Origin: an uncultured Eubacteriales bacterium
GTDB taxonomy: Bacteria > Bacillota > Clostridia > Oscillospirales > Acutalibacteraceae
Assembly (NCBI GenBank): GCA_934667575.1
Contig: CAKUME010000031.1
Span: forward strand, 1 to 8,706
Length of the DNA stretch: 8,706 bases
Direction: 5' to 3'
The position numbers were made by a program, and so were the translations under genes. This document shows positions 1 through 5,981 of the stretch, in pieces. Position 1 is the stretch's first letter, and each line of letters opens with the position of its first letter. The notes beneath the pieces are model-generated. The model was not told the DNA's origin, did not search any database, and worked only from the letters and a program-made list of their open reading frames with translations.

Positions 1-1125
1 CTGCATATCCATTTGTTCCAGCTTGTCCAGCAGGACGAATCCGCAGTCGGGATTGAGCTGCCGCACAATCGCGGTCGCAACGCGCAGCTGATCGGAGCCT
101 GACATATCCCGCCAGTGCTTGCCGCGGTACAGCAACAGCCCGTCCTGTACATCCAGCTCCGGCAGCGGCAGGTGTGCACCGTTGAGCAGTGCCATCCGAT
201 CACTGCGCAGCTGGTCGATTTGACTGCTCAGTTGCTTGTATTCTTCGGCGTATTCGTTCGCTTCTGCATCGGCGTGTGCGTGGTCGAGATTGGCGCGCAC
301 CTGCCGGTTGATTTCCTCGATATTGCGGATACTGGATTCCAGTTCGGCGGTGGATTCGTCCTGCAGTTCTTCGGCGGTTTTAAAAGCGATTGTCATATCT
401 TTTTCCGCTTTCATCAACTGCTGCGTGTAACGGTCAAGTTCTTCGCGCAAACTGTTGACCTTTTGCGCAAGGGCATTTCTTTCTGCCTGCAGTTTATAGG
501 CATTGCTACGTTTTTGCTGGTTCTCGCCGTTACGGGCGAGAATTTCCTGCTGCCTTAAAATCAGCTCAGTTGCGCTTACCGGCTCGTCCGGCACGCCCTC
601 GTATACGGTCATTTCGTCTGCGTGCTTGCGCTTTGCGGTCGCGATCTGGCCGATGGTGGTGCGCTTGTTGTACGCTCCTTTGATGTCCCGATCCAGCGCT
701 TGCAGCCGGTCGCCCACACCGATGATGCGCAGCAGGATGTCCGCCTTTTCGCGGTCGGACGCCTGCATAAATTTCGGCAGATCGAGCGCGAGCTGTTCCA
801 CAAACTCGTCGAGGATCTGTTGGCCACCTTTGCGTCCGGTCTGGTCGGTGACGGTGAGGTCGCTGTTTTTGCCCTTGCGCTCCACCAGCAGCCCGTTGCT
901 CAGCCGCAGCCGCAGGTGCGGTGGGTTGACGGAGCCGTCACGTTGGGCAGCGTCCGGGCGGTATTTGTTGCCGCCGAGCGCCCAGGCAATTGCGTCCAGC
1001 ACGGAGGTTTTGCCCTGGTTGTTGTTGCCGCCGATCAGTGTCAGGCCATTCTCGTCCGGCCGGAGCTGCACGGCTTTGATGCGTTTGACGTTTTCCGCCT
1101 CAAACGCGGTGATTTTAATACTCAT
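1..1125 (-). CDS. P-loop ATPase, SMC/SbcC-like phage recombination protein (3' end cut)
   Basis: The reading frame is open from the ATG at 1125 to the window edge, giving 375 residues without a stop. Near the N-terminus is a Walker A loop, GGNNNQGKTS (residues 32-41), after a start typical of the RecF/SbcC/SMC group (MSIKITAFEAENVKRIKAV). The middle, roughly residues 150-300, is rich in Glu, Gln, Lys and Arg and looks like coiled coil. At the cut end are an ABC-signature-like MSGSDQLRVA (341-350) and a Walker B-like strand CGFVLLDKLEQ (361-371), so nearly the whole ATPase is present. The acidic run after Walker B reads DKLE rather than DE. Phage proteins of this type usually sit beside recombination or replication genes and are thought to act in DNA repair; that role is inferred. 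The start overlaps the end of the upstream gene by 11 nt, with AAGGA about 12 nt before it. Confidence 0.85.
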   Translation of the reverse strand, partial: MSIKITAFEAENVKRIKAVQLRPDENGLTLIGGNNNQGKTSVLDAIAWALGGNKYRPDAAQRDGSVNPPHLRLRLSNGLLVERKGKNSDLTVTDQTGRKGGQQILDEFVEQLALDLPKFMQASDREKADILLRIIGVGDRLQALDRDIKGAYNKRTTIGQIATAKRKHADEMTVYEGVPDEPVSATELILRQQEILARNGENQQKRSNAYKLQAERNALAQKVNSLREELDRYTQQLMKAEKDMTIAFKTAEELQDESTAELESSIRNIEEINRQVRANLDHAHADAEANEYAEEYKQLSSQIDQLRSDRMALLNGAHLPLPELDVQDGLLLYRGKHWRDMSGSDQLRVATAIVRQLNPDCGFVLLDKLEQMDMQ

Positions 1126-2221
1126 ATGTGGTCATGTCCTTTCTTACTTTTTCAAAAATTTCCGCGCACCGCTCGTAAATCGCACGCTTTAATTCCGGCC
1201 GCAGCGTCGATGCGCGGGGACGTGCCAGCCGCCAGGCGTTGTCGATCGTCCGCCAAAATTGCATTCCCGCGTCGTATGCGTCGTGTTCAGCTTGCTCCGG
1301 GTCGTCGGATGCCGGCGCTTGTTTGCGCATCATTTCCACAGCGAGCGCCTGTGCCTTTTCCTGTGCGCGGCGTTCCACCTCGGTTTCGTCCACTTCCACA
1401 GCTACTTCCACCGGTCGAGCCTCCAATTCTTCAGCGCGCGCTTTCCAGGCATCCCGGTCGGCGCAGACTTCGGCGTACTGCTCGGAGCGGCGCCGGAGCA
1501 TTTCCTGCGTTTTCGACCCGGCTTCCAACAGCTTCTTTTGATCGCGATTTGTGCGTTCCAATCGCTCAATCTTGTTGTCTTTTTCTTTTAATGCCGCCTG
1601 ATACTCCTTGTTTGTCGCGATCTCGCCCTTTTTCACCCGCTCCACCAGCTCCGGCGGGGCGGAGGGTTTGGCGGCGGCGTAAAGGAGGGTGATGGGCAGG
1701 GCTTCCAACACCTTTTGTTCGTTCGGCGTAGAGCGAATCATCAGGTCGGACACCTGCAACATACGATACGCTGTACGCTGGTTAAGCCCCACACTTTCGC
1801 ACCATGCACAAAAAGTGCGTTCGTTTTCCTCTGATTTCCGCCCGTCGTGACACGATGTCACAAGCTCGTCGTGCGCCATCCCCACGGCATTTGTGATCGT
1901 GCGGTACGCCGCTTTCGCGGTGCGGTACCCGCTCCGGATCATATCCTCCGCGCTGTGAAGCGTGGCAATGGCTTGGTCACTCAATCCGGCGTAATCAAAG
2001 GCGGGTGTCGCATCCTGGGCCGCAGTGATTGCCGTCTCCGGCTGGTAGTCGGGGCAGGCTGCAACCCGCTCGCCGCAGGCGCTCTCCGGATCACTCGCAA
2101 ATTGCAGGTCCGGGTGCCACTCACAGCAGCATCCGTTTGGGCCGTCGCTGCCGGGGTCGCGTGCGCAGGTCGCGCAAAGGCATCCGTGTGCAATGTCGGG
2201 GTGGCAGTTGTGGTTAATCAT
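1115..2221 (-). CDS. DUF3102-like phage protein with Cys-rich N-terminus and coiled coil
   Basis: This 368-residue protein has three visible parts. Residues 1-60 are rich in Cys and His (C6, H7, H12, C14, C16, C19, C31-C33, H36, C49, C56) and look like a metal-binding module. Residues 75-185 contain a helical segment with FCAWCESVGLNQRTAYRML (residues 137-155), which resembles the DUF3102 pattern of phage proteins, where a helix-turn-helix-like 'W..ENVGFSQRTA' stretch is found. Residues about 205-300 are highly charged and probably form a coiled coil. The function of the family is not known to me; DNA binding is plausible from the HTH-like piece. GGAGG lies 8 nt before the ATG, and the start overlaps the stop of the upstream DUF3846 gene by 8 nt, so the genes are translationally coupled. 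The family assignment is from memory of motifs, not a search. Confidence 0.8.
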   Translation of the reverse strand: MINHNCHPDIAHGCLCATCARDPGSDGPNGCCCEWHPDLQFASDPESACGERVAACPDYQPETAITAAQDATPAFDYAGLSDQAIATLHSAEDMIRSGYRTAKAAYRTITNAVGMAHDELVTSCHDGRKSEENERTFCAWCESVGLNQRTAYRMLQVSDLMIRSTPNEQKVLEALPITLLYAAAKPSAPPELVERVKKGEIATNKEYQAALKEKDNKIERLERTNRDQKKLLEAGSKTQEMLRRRSEQYAEVCADRDAWKARAEELEARPVEVAVEVDETEVERRAQEKAQALAVEMMRKQAPASDDPEQAEHDAYDAGMQFWRTIDNAWRLARPRASTLRPELKRAIYERCAEIFEKVRKDMTTYEY

Positions 2222-2642
2222 GCTCGCTGCCTCCGTCCAGTACGGCGGTCGGCACCAGGCACTCTTGGTACTGCACGCCCTTGATCCAGTGCGTCCGGCC
2301 GTGGATGCGGCAGATCTGTTTGATCGGCACGGTGCCGCTCGGCTCCGGCTCGGTGTCAGTCAGCATCTGCAGCAGCATCTTGATCTCGTCCTTGTGCAGG
2401 CTGCTCCAATCCTCGTCACCGGGCATGCAGTGCACGACCACGACCGGACCATGCAGATACGGCAGCGCACGGTTGGCTGGCATGCCGTTAATCGCGCCCT
2501 CTTCGTTGACAATGGCCAGCAGGCCGTGCCCGATCGGTGCTGTCTCGATGTAGCCGCCCACCAACGCTTGATATGCGGACAGCTCGTTCTGGATATTCCG
2601 CAGTTCGGCGCGGCCGTCTGCGGGGATGTACATTACTTTCAT
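2214..2642 (-). CDS. DUF3846 domain protein
   Basis: The 142-residue product contains the hallmark of DUF3846 phage/plasmid proteins: ALVGGYIE (residues 26-33), then LLAIVNEEGAINGMPANRA (residues 41-59), then a hydrophobic strand HGPVVVVH. The biochemical role of the family is unknown; members are common in early regions of Firmicutes and actinobacterial phages. An upstream in-frame ATG at 2672 would add ten residues, but I chose the ATG at 2642 because AAGGAGTG lies 8 nt before it and because its ATGA overlaps the stop of the upstream zinc-ribbon gene exactly. The C-terminal third (ICRIHGRTHWIKGVQYQEC) has two Cys and two His and may be an extra small module. Confidence 0.87.
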   Translation of the reverse strand: MKVMYIPADGRAELRNIQNELSAYQALVGGYIETAPIGHGLLAIVNEEGAINGMPANRALPYLHGPVVVVHCMPGDEDWSSLHKDEIKMLLQMLTDTEPEPSGTVPIKQICRIHGRTHWIKGVQYQECLVPTAVLDGGSEHD

Positions 2643-2989
2643 TTTGGTTTCACTCCTTGTCTTTGGATGCACCGGTCAAAGTGTGAAGCGGATTCCACTC
2701 GCTCCCGCTCCTTGCGCAGCTTTTGTGCTTGCATGAGCCGGATGCAGCTTGCATCGTCGTCGGCCTGCAGCTTCGCGCGACCGGGCTCATATTTGGGGCA
2801 CTGCTCACCGTCTGCCGGCTTACCGCGCAGCTGACCGGTGTAATAGTTGTATCCGCAGAGCGTGCACCCGCTGGCCTGCATCCGGTATTTGCAGCTTGGG
2901 CACTCCGGACGCAGCAGCCGCCGCTCTACGACCTTTCGCTGCGGCACTTTGCGCGGCCGCTCTGCGTATTTGTACGGGCTCATGGTCAT
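2639..2989 (-). CDS. Small zinc-ribbon-like phage protein
   Basis: The 116-residue basic protein carries two CxxC pairs, C30/C33 and C42/C45, twelve residues apart, a usual zinc-ribbon layout. A fifth Cys (C64) follows in EQCPKYEPG. The C-terminal part (residues 80-105) is a charged helix. I do not recognise a named family; nucleic-acid binding or a structural zinc site is the likely role. GGAGGG precedes the ATG at 2989 by 10 nt, which favours it over the second Met two codons later. Both ends overlap neighbours by ATGA, with the stop of the upstream membrane-protein gene and the start of the DUF3846 gene, so it is translated as part of a tight operon. Confidence 0.75.
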   Translation of the reverse strand: MTMSPYKYAERPRKVPQRKVVERRLLRPECPSCKYRMQASGCTLCGYNYYTGQLRGKPADGEQCPKYEPGRAKLQADDDASCIRLMQAQKLRKERERVESASHFDRCIQRQGVKPK

Positions 2990-3198
2990 TTGCGGCGGCC
3001 CTCCAAAATCTGCGGGTCGAGCACGGCAAAGTGCATCAGCTCGTCCCGGTTGCGGGCGATGCGCGTGCGGATTGCGATTGCACGCGCTGCTTCCCGCTCC
3101 GCCCTGCGCCGCATCCGGCTCTCGGCCGCAACCAGGATTACCGTAACGGCCGTGCTGGCCAAAATTACGGCCAGCAGGATGTATTTGAGTGTTTCCAT
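2986..3198 (-). CDS. Small single-pass membrane protein, unknown function
   Basis: The 70-residue product has one hydrophobic helix at residues 5-25 (YILLAVILASTAVTVILVA), followed by a strongly basic, Arg-rich and Ala-rich helix (residues 28-50). This is an N-terminal anchor with a charged cytoplasmic tail. The start has an AGAGGG ribosome site at suitable spacing, and the stop overlaps the next start as ATGA. No family is recognised. Small proteins of this shape occur in many phage early operons without known function. Because of its position it must be made together with the zinc-ribbon and DUF3846 proteins. Confidence 0.68.
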   Translation of the reverse strand: METLKYILLAVILASTAVTVILVAAESRMRRRAEREAARAIAIRTRIARNRDELMHFAVLDPQILEGRRK

Positions 3199-3222
3199 TG
3201 GGTTATGCCCTCTTTCACTGCG

Positions 3223-3630
3223 TTATTTTCTCACCGGTACCTCAATCCCCGTGTGCTCCGTGAATTTTGTCGTGGATATGAAGTAACTCCAATTTTTCAG
3301 TTTTACCGCATACCCCCACGGGAACACCCCGTCGCGCAGCCCCTGTGTCACAAACTCTTTTGATTTGCCGAGCAGGCGCGCGGCGAGATCGACGGGAAGA
3401 TTGATTGCCGAATCAGTTTGGACCGTTGCAGCAGCCTCAAACTGCTCGAAATAATCGTCCTGCACGCCCAATGCCTGGGCGATTTCTTTTCTGCGCCCTT
3501 TTGCGGGCTCGTTTTTGCCTGAAAGATACTGGCTGATCGAGGACTTGCCAATTCCGGTAAGGTTGGAAAGTTCGGACTGGGTCAAGTCCAATTCGGCCAT
3601 CAGCACTTTCAGTTTTTCTGCAAATGCCAT
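3223..3630 (-). CDS. XRE-family transcriptional regulator with C-terminal excisionase-like segment
   Basis: The N-terminal 60 residues of this 135-residue protein form a Cro/C1-type helix-turn-helix. The recognition region is LTQSELSNLTGIGKSSISQY (residues 16-35), followed by LSGKNEPAKGRRKEIAQALGV. The second half (residues 75-130) reads INLPVDLAARLLGKSKEFV and then a hydrophobic WGYAVKLKNWSYFIS stretch, which looks like the small winged-helix/excisionase-like domain found after XRE domains in Firmicutes phage regulators. It lies inside the early operon and not at the lysogeny switch, so it may be a later regulator or a directionality factor; that is inference. AAAGGATG lies about 8-10 nt before the ATG at 3630. 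Confidence 0.85.
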   Translation of the reverse strand: MAFAEKLKVLMAELDLTQSELSNLTGIGKSSISQYLSGKNEPAKGRRKEIAQALGVQDDYFEQFEAAATVQTDSAINLPVDLAARLLGKSKEFVTQGLRDGVFPWGYAVKLKNWSYFISTTKFTEHTGIEVPVRK

Positions 3631-3646
3631 TTCACTTCATCCTTTT

Positions 3647-3727
3647 TTATTTGAAGAGCATAAGAACGAGCCTTGCCACCATCATGATGAGGATCAGCAA
3701 GTCCAGAGTAAACATAGCGTTTTGCAT
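3647..3727 (-). CDS. 26-residue hydrophobic membrane peptide
   Basis: A short frame starting at the ATG at 3727 encodes 26 residues: four polar N-terminal residues, then an almost unbroken hydrophobic stretch (MFTLDLLILIMMVARLVLML, residues 5-24) and a Phe-Lys end. The ribosome site is a perfect AAAGGAGG (3744-3737) 9 nt before the ATG, stronger than that of most neighbours, which is the main reason to believe it is translated. It fits exactly between the PAPS-reductase-like gene (stop at 3756) and the XRE gene (start at 3630) without overlapping either. The function is unknown; a small membrane regulator or toxin-like peptide is possible. Confidence 0.62.
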   Translation of the reverse strand: MQNAMFTLDLLILIMMVARLVLMLFK

Positions 3728-3755
3728 TCTCAATTGCCTCCTTTCGCGCCAAAAA

Positions 3756-4829
3756 TCAGTGTTTTTTGTCCTCCGCCAGCCGCCGTTTGCGGTACTCGTC
3801 GTACTGCTTGCGGTATGTGTAGCTTGGGCCAAAGACATTCCACGCGGCCTTAACCAGATTTGGCTCATACGGCCGGATTTTCTCAAGCTGTTCCGCCGCA
3901 GAGGACGATATTGCGCATCCGCAGCAGCCGGTGCGTGTCAGCCCGTACACCTCATATGCGTCGGAGTAGCGGATACCGTAGTGATCTTTGTACCACGCCT
4001 TATCCGCGTCGGTGACGTAGTACAGCGGGCGGAGCCGATACTGGCCGTCTGCTGTCTCCGTAAAGCACATCGTGGTGCAGTCTTTACGCGGCACCGATCT
4101 CATGCCGCCTTCGGCGCGGCGCTCGCCGGTAATGACCATGTCATAGTCTTTTTGCACCGAGTGGGCCAGTTGCTTTTTGCAGCAATCACAGCACCGGTTT
4201 GAGACCTTAAAGGGTATCGGATAGTCGATGATAAAATCCAAAAGATACTTGGACGATCCGATTACCAGCTGGATTTCCGGCCGCGGCTCTCCTTTGGAGT
4301 TGCAGCCGCACAAAAAATTGATGGTGCTTTCGCACTTCGGATACCGCCGCCGCAGTTCTTCTCGCTTGGCGATTTTGTCCTCGGCTCCGGCGTACTCTGC
4401 CGCGATGGATAGCGGGATGCCTTTTTTCTGCACGCCCTCCAGCCCAGCGGATACGATCTTTGAGACAAAGGGCAAACCGTACTCTCTGGTCGCCAGCACG
4501 ATATTTTTCTTGGGCCGGTACTCGTGGATATCCACCCCGTACTTCTCCGCCATTTCGCGCTTGTGCCGCTTGATGGCCTCCATTTCCAGCCCAGTGTTAA
4601 AAAAACAATATTGGACTGGCGGCAGGCCGAAAATCTTCCTCGTGTTCTCGATCAGGTGCAGCAGGATATCGCTGTCGCTGCCGCCGGAGTACGAGCATAT
4701 CGCGTGCGGGTGCTCCCGCAATCGCTTTGCGACGATGCTTTGGATCGCTTGAAATTTTGCGGGCGCGTCAAAATCCGCATACGCGGGTCGATCTGTGTAT
4801 ACCCGACTTTTGATTACTTCCTTTCCCAT
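3756..4829 (-). CDS. PAPS reductase-like PP-loop protein of phage type
   Basis: The 357-residue protein has the PP-loop ATP-pyrophosphatase signature CSYSGGSDSD (residues 45-54; the core is S48-G-G-S-D-S53), found in PAPS reductases, DndC and related adenylating enzymes. Downstream are VITGERRAEGGMR (232-244), matching the 'G.R..ES..R' substrate region of the family, and three cysteine groups: C174/C176, C213-C214 with C216-C217, and C302-C303 with C305. This is far more Cys than classical CysH enzymes carry, and it suggests an iron-sulfur or zinc site. Phage members are common but their substrate is unknown; nucleic-acid or nucleotide thio-modification is often suggested. AAAGGAAA lies about 8 nt before the ATG at 4829. 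No dndB, dndD or dndE partner is visible, so this is not an evident phosphorothioation locus. Confidence 0.85.
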   Translation of the reverse strand: MGKEVIKSRVYTDRPAYADFDAPAKFQAIQSIVAKRLREHPHAICSYSGGSDSDILLHLIENTRKIFGLPPVQYCFFNTGLEMEAIKRHKREMAEKYGVDIHEYRPKKNIVLATREYGLPFVSKIVSAGLEGVQKKGIPLSIAAEYAGAEDKIAKREELRRRYPKCESTINFLCGCNSKGEPRPEIQLVIGSSKYLLDFIIDYPIPFKVSNRCCDCCKKQLAHSVQKDYDMVITGERRAEGGMRSVPRKDCTTMCFTETADGQYRLRPLYYVTDADKAWYKDHYGIRYSDAYEVYGLTRTGCCGCAISSSAAEQLEKIRPYEPNLVKAAWNVFGPSYTYRKQYDEYRKRRLAEDKKH

Positions 4830-4856
4830 TTTGATGGTTTCCTTTCATTTTTGTCG

Positions 4857-4869
4857 CAAGAATTTCTTG
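4857..4869. repeat. 13-bp palindrome overlapping the -35 box of the cassette promoter
   Basis: CAAGAATTTCTTG is a perfect inverted repeat (CAAGAA / TTCTTG around one T). It covers the first bases of the -35 element at 4867-4872, where a bound protein would block the promoter. It does not match the GTWGRC palindromes of the lysogeny switch, so a different regulator would be needed. It may also be a chance palindrome. Confidence 0.4.
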
Positions 4870-4895
4870 TCTGCTCTCCCAAATCGTGCTATAAT
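4867..4895 (+). promoter_or_regulatory. Sigma-A promoter of the plus-strand cassette
   Basis: TTGTCT (4867-4872) and TATAAT (4890-4895) are separated by 17 bp. Transcription would begin near 4902, just before the ribosome site AGGGGGTGAT (4907-4916) of the gene starting at 4920. The promoter lies in the gap upstream of the minus-strand PAPS-reductase-like gene and points away from it. Confidence 0.8.
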
Positions 4896-4919
4896 GATTT
4901 TGAGAGAGGGGGTGATAAT

Positions 4920-5249
4920 ATGGGTGCTGACACTTTATTACACGCGGCCCTGTTAAAAAATTTTGAAATGCTGAATGATACCATATCCAAACAAATATCT
5001 CGATCGTTTCAGACGATCGATGTCCGCTCCTATACCCGTATTTTGAATGACACTATCACAGATATTTGTCAATCTGCGATGTGCCGCCAAAACGAAGTTT
5101 TGGCAAGCCGGCTGCGATTGGTCCAGAATCGCGCTGAAAATCTGTGTGACACGGTTGCAAAAAGCGGGGATGAAGCGACTGAGCTATCGTCGGATGTGTG
5201 TGCGAGTTTTTGCCAAATCAATCGGCTGTGCAAGCGCCAAAGCGGATGA
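4920..5249 (+). CDS. Unrecognised 109-residue cytoplasmic protein, first gene of plus-strand cassette
   Basis: The frame stays open far upstream (to about 4524), but that part is antisense to the PAPS-reductase-like gene. The ATG at 4920 is chosen because a 17-bp-spaced promoter and an extended ribosome site AGGGGGTGAT lie directly before it. The product is polar and probably all-helical (LLKNFEMLNDTISKQISRSF, then SYTRILNDTITDICQ), with four Cys in the second half and no membrane segment. I recognise no family. Its stop overlaps the next start as ATGA, so the two proteins are likely made together. It stands against the direction of all early genes and has its own promoter, which fits an accessory (moron) gene expressed from the prophage. 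Confidence 0.7.
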   Translation: MGADTLLHAALLKNFEMLNDTISKQISRSFQTIDVRSYTRILNDTITDICQSAMCRQNEVLASRLRLVQNRAENLCDTVAKSGDEATELSSDVCASFCQINRLCKRQSG

Positions 5250-5536
5250 CTTTCGCGGAGTTTTGGCAAATGGTCGGTGTCTTGGTTAATCTGTTGGCCC
5301 TTGTTTATCAGATCGCGTCTAACGCGGCCGATAAAAAGCAGAGTGCCGCGCCGTTACCCGAGCAATGCATTGTAGATCGCGTCGATCTTGGTGCTGATTT
5401 CACGCAGCATGGCGACGATGTCAACCAATGCGCTATGCTGGTTTTGGATGCAGTCAACGATTGTTTCCAGCAGCTCATTCATGATGCGCCCGTCGCGCGT
5501 GATGAGCATCTCGGTCAGCGCGAGGATAACCTGTGA
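5246..5536 (+). CDS. Small membrane protein, second gene of the plus-strand cassette; 3' half doubtful
   Basis: The ATG at 5246 overlaps the previous stop (ATGA), giving a 96-residue frame. Residues 1-32 look genuine: an acidic start, MTFAEFWQMVG, then one hydrophobic helix (VLVNLLALVYQIAS, residues 12-25). From about residue 37 onward the sequence is antisense to the minus-strand gene at 5354-5629 and has unconvincing composition. This suggests that the original 3' end was lost, and that the frame now runs through the neighbouring gene to the first stop inside an inverted repeat. The N-terminal part is probably translated; whether the long tail is functional is unclear. No family is recognised. 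A partner of the 109-residue protein acting at the membrane is a reasonable guess. Confidence 0.5.
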   Translation: MTFAEFWQMVGVLVNLLALVYQIASNAADKKQSAAPLPEQCIVDRVDLGADFTQHGDDVNQCAMLVLDAVNDCFQQLIHDAPVARDEHLGQREDNL

Positions 5537-5629
5537 TATAGTCACACAGGTTATCGACCGTCTTATTCGGTGCAGCTCCCACTCCTCCGGGGTGCGGGCT
5601 GCATTGTTTTTCTTGCGCTTCAGATTCAA
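5354..5629 (-). CDS. Small helical phage protein of unknown function (TTG start)
   Basis: The 91-residue product has a basic N-terminus (MNLKRKKNNAARTPEEWELH), a hydrophobic helix (ITCVTISQVILALTEMLI, residues 26-43) and an amphipathic C-terminal helix (LVDIVAMLREISTKIDAIY). It reads like a real protein, unlike the plus-strand frame opposite. An in-frame TGA lies two codons upstream of TTG at 5629, so TTG is the first possible start. GGAGGTGA lies 9 nt before it, which supports it. The gene follows the Cro-like gene with only 37 bp between them, and that gap is occupied by a repressor-type palindrome. No family is recognised. Its last 183 bp lie under the oppositely directed plus-strand frame. 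Confidence 0.7.
   Translation of the reverse strand: MNLKRKKNNAARTPEEWELHRIRRSITCVTISQVILALTEMLITRDGRIMNELLETIVDCIQNQHSALVDIVAMLREISTKIDAIYNALLG
5525..5555. repeat. 11-bp perfect inverted repeat inside overlapping genes
   Basis: GATAACCTGTG (5525-5535) and CACAGGTTATC (5545-5555) are exact inverses around a 9-nt loop. The plus-strand frame stops inside it (TGA 5534-5536), and in the minus direction it is coding sequence of the 91-residue protein. No T-run follows on either strand, so it is not a standard intrinsic terminator, though it could weaken converging transcription or serve as a protein-binding site. Confidence 0.55.
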
Positions 5630-5649
5630 CTTTCACATTCACCTCCGTT

Positions 5650-5666
5650 GTAGACTTTTTGCCTAC
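5650..5666. promoter_or_regulatory. Repressor operator-like palindrome O3, between Cro-like gene and next gene
   Basis: GTAGACTTTTTGCCTAC is the same 17-bp palindrome (GTAGAC / GTAGGC half-sites, 5-bp spacer) as the sites in the divergent promoter region; 14 of its first 16 aligned positions starting at 5648 match those of O2. It fills the gap directly between the Cro-like stop codon (5667-5669) and the ribosome site of the 91-residue gene. No clear promoter overlaps it. Confidence 0.6.
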
Positions 5667-5873
5667 TTATTGCGCAAAAAAAATTGCGACACGCTCCGCC
5701 TCGGTCAACCCGAGCAGGTCATACAGCATTTGAATTTCGCTTGCACGGAATTCTTGCTTGTTCGTGACTTTATTTAACAAGCCTTGGTATGTGATGCCGA
5801 TTTTGTCGGCGATATACCCCATACGGAGCCCAGACATGCGAATTTTTTCGCGGAGCAGTTTAGTGTTTGTCAT
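5667..5873 (-). CDS. Cro-like small XRE repressor (DUF739-like)
   Basis: The 68-residue protein starts MTNTKLLREKIRMSGLRMGY and continues with a compact helix-turn-helix (IADKIGITYQGLLNKVTNK, residues 21-39), then ASEIQMLYDLLGLTEAER. This matches the Cro-like phage proteins of Firmicutes that pair with a CI-type repressor. A GTG three codons upstream is also in frame, but the ATG at 5873 has the extended site AGGGGGTGAT at correct distance. It is transcribed from the consensus promoter at 5954-5926, divergently from the repressor gene, and is the first gene of the minus-strand early region. It would be expected to bind the same palindromes and favour lytic development; this role is inferred from position and fold. 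Confidence 0.86.
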   Translation of the reverse strand: MTNTKLLREKIRMSGLRMGYIADKIGITYQGLLNKVTNKQEFRASEIQMLYDLLGLTEAERVAIFFAQ

Positions 5874-5901
5874 GATTATCACCCCCTTTCGTGTCAGTCG
5901 T

Positions 5902-5918
5902 GTTGGCGTTTTGTCTAC
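5902..5918. promoter_or_regulatory. Operator palindrome O1
   Basis: GTTGGC-GTTTT-GTCTAC has half-sites GTTGGC and GTAGAC on opposite strands. It lies just downstream of the -10 box of the minus-strand promoter, over the expected transcription start, so binding would block early transcription. Confidence 0.7.
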
Positions 5919-5925
5919 GTTTTAG

Positions 5926-5954
5926 ATTATAAATCTTTGTAGACGTTTTGTCAA
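5926..5954 (-). promoter_or_regulatory. Early (Cro-side) promoter, perfect consensus
   Basis: Read on the minus strand, TTGACA (5954-5949) and TATAAT (5931-5926) are 17 bp apart, a perfect sigma-A promoter. It drives the Cro-like gene and probably much of the early operon. The -35 box lies inside palindrome O2 and the start site inside O1. A 13-bp perfect palindrome AGATTATAAATCT (5924-5936) covers the -10 box. Confidence 0.9.
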
Positions 5955-5955
5955 T
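5939..5955. promoter_or_regulatory. Operator palindrome O2
   Basis: GTAGAC-GTTTT-GTCAAT has half-sites GTAGAC and ATTGAC. It contains the whole -35 box of the early promoter (5949-5954), so a repressor here would compete directly with RNA polymerase. Confidence 0.7.
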
Positions 5956-5981
5956 AGCTTTTTAGAAAAAAATAAAAAAAT

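Noticed and set aside
622..1692. Long plus-strand frame of 356 residues
   Set aside because: It is antisense to the ATPase and DUF3102-like genes; its second half is a low-complexity run of Pro, Arg, Ala and Ser with no domain, typical of a GC-rich shadow frame.
4524..4919. Extended N-terminus for the 109-residue cassette protein
   Set aside because: It would be entirely antisense to the PAPS-reductase-like gene; the promoter and ribosome site place the start at 4920.
4907..4919. 13-nt sequence AGGGGGTGATAAT shared by the cassette gene and the Cro-like gene (5875-5887, minus)
   Set aside because: It is explained by complementarity to the 16S rRNA 3' end (extended ribosome site) and not by a shared operator.
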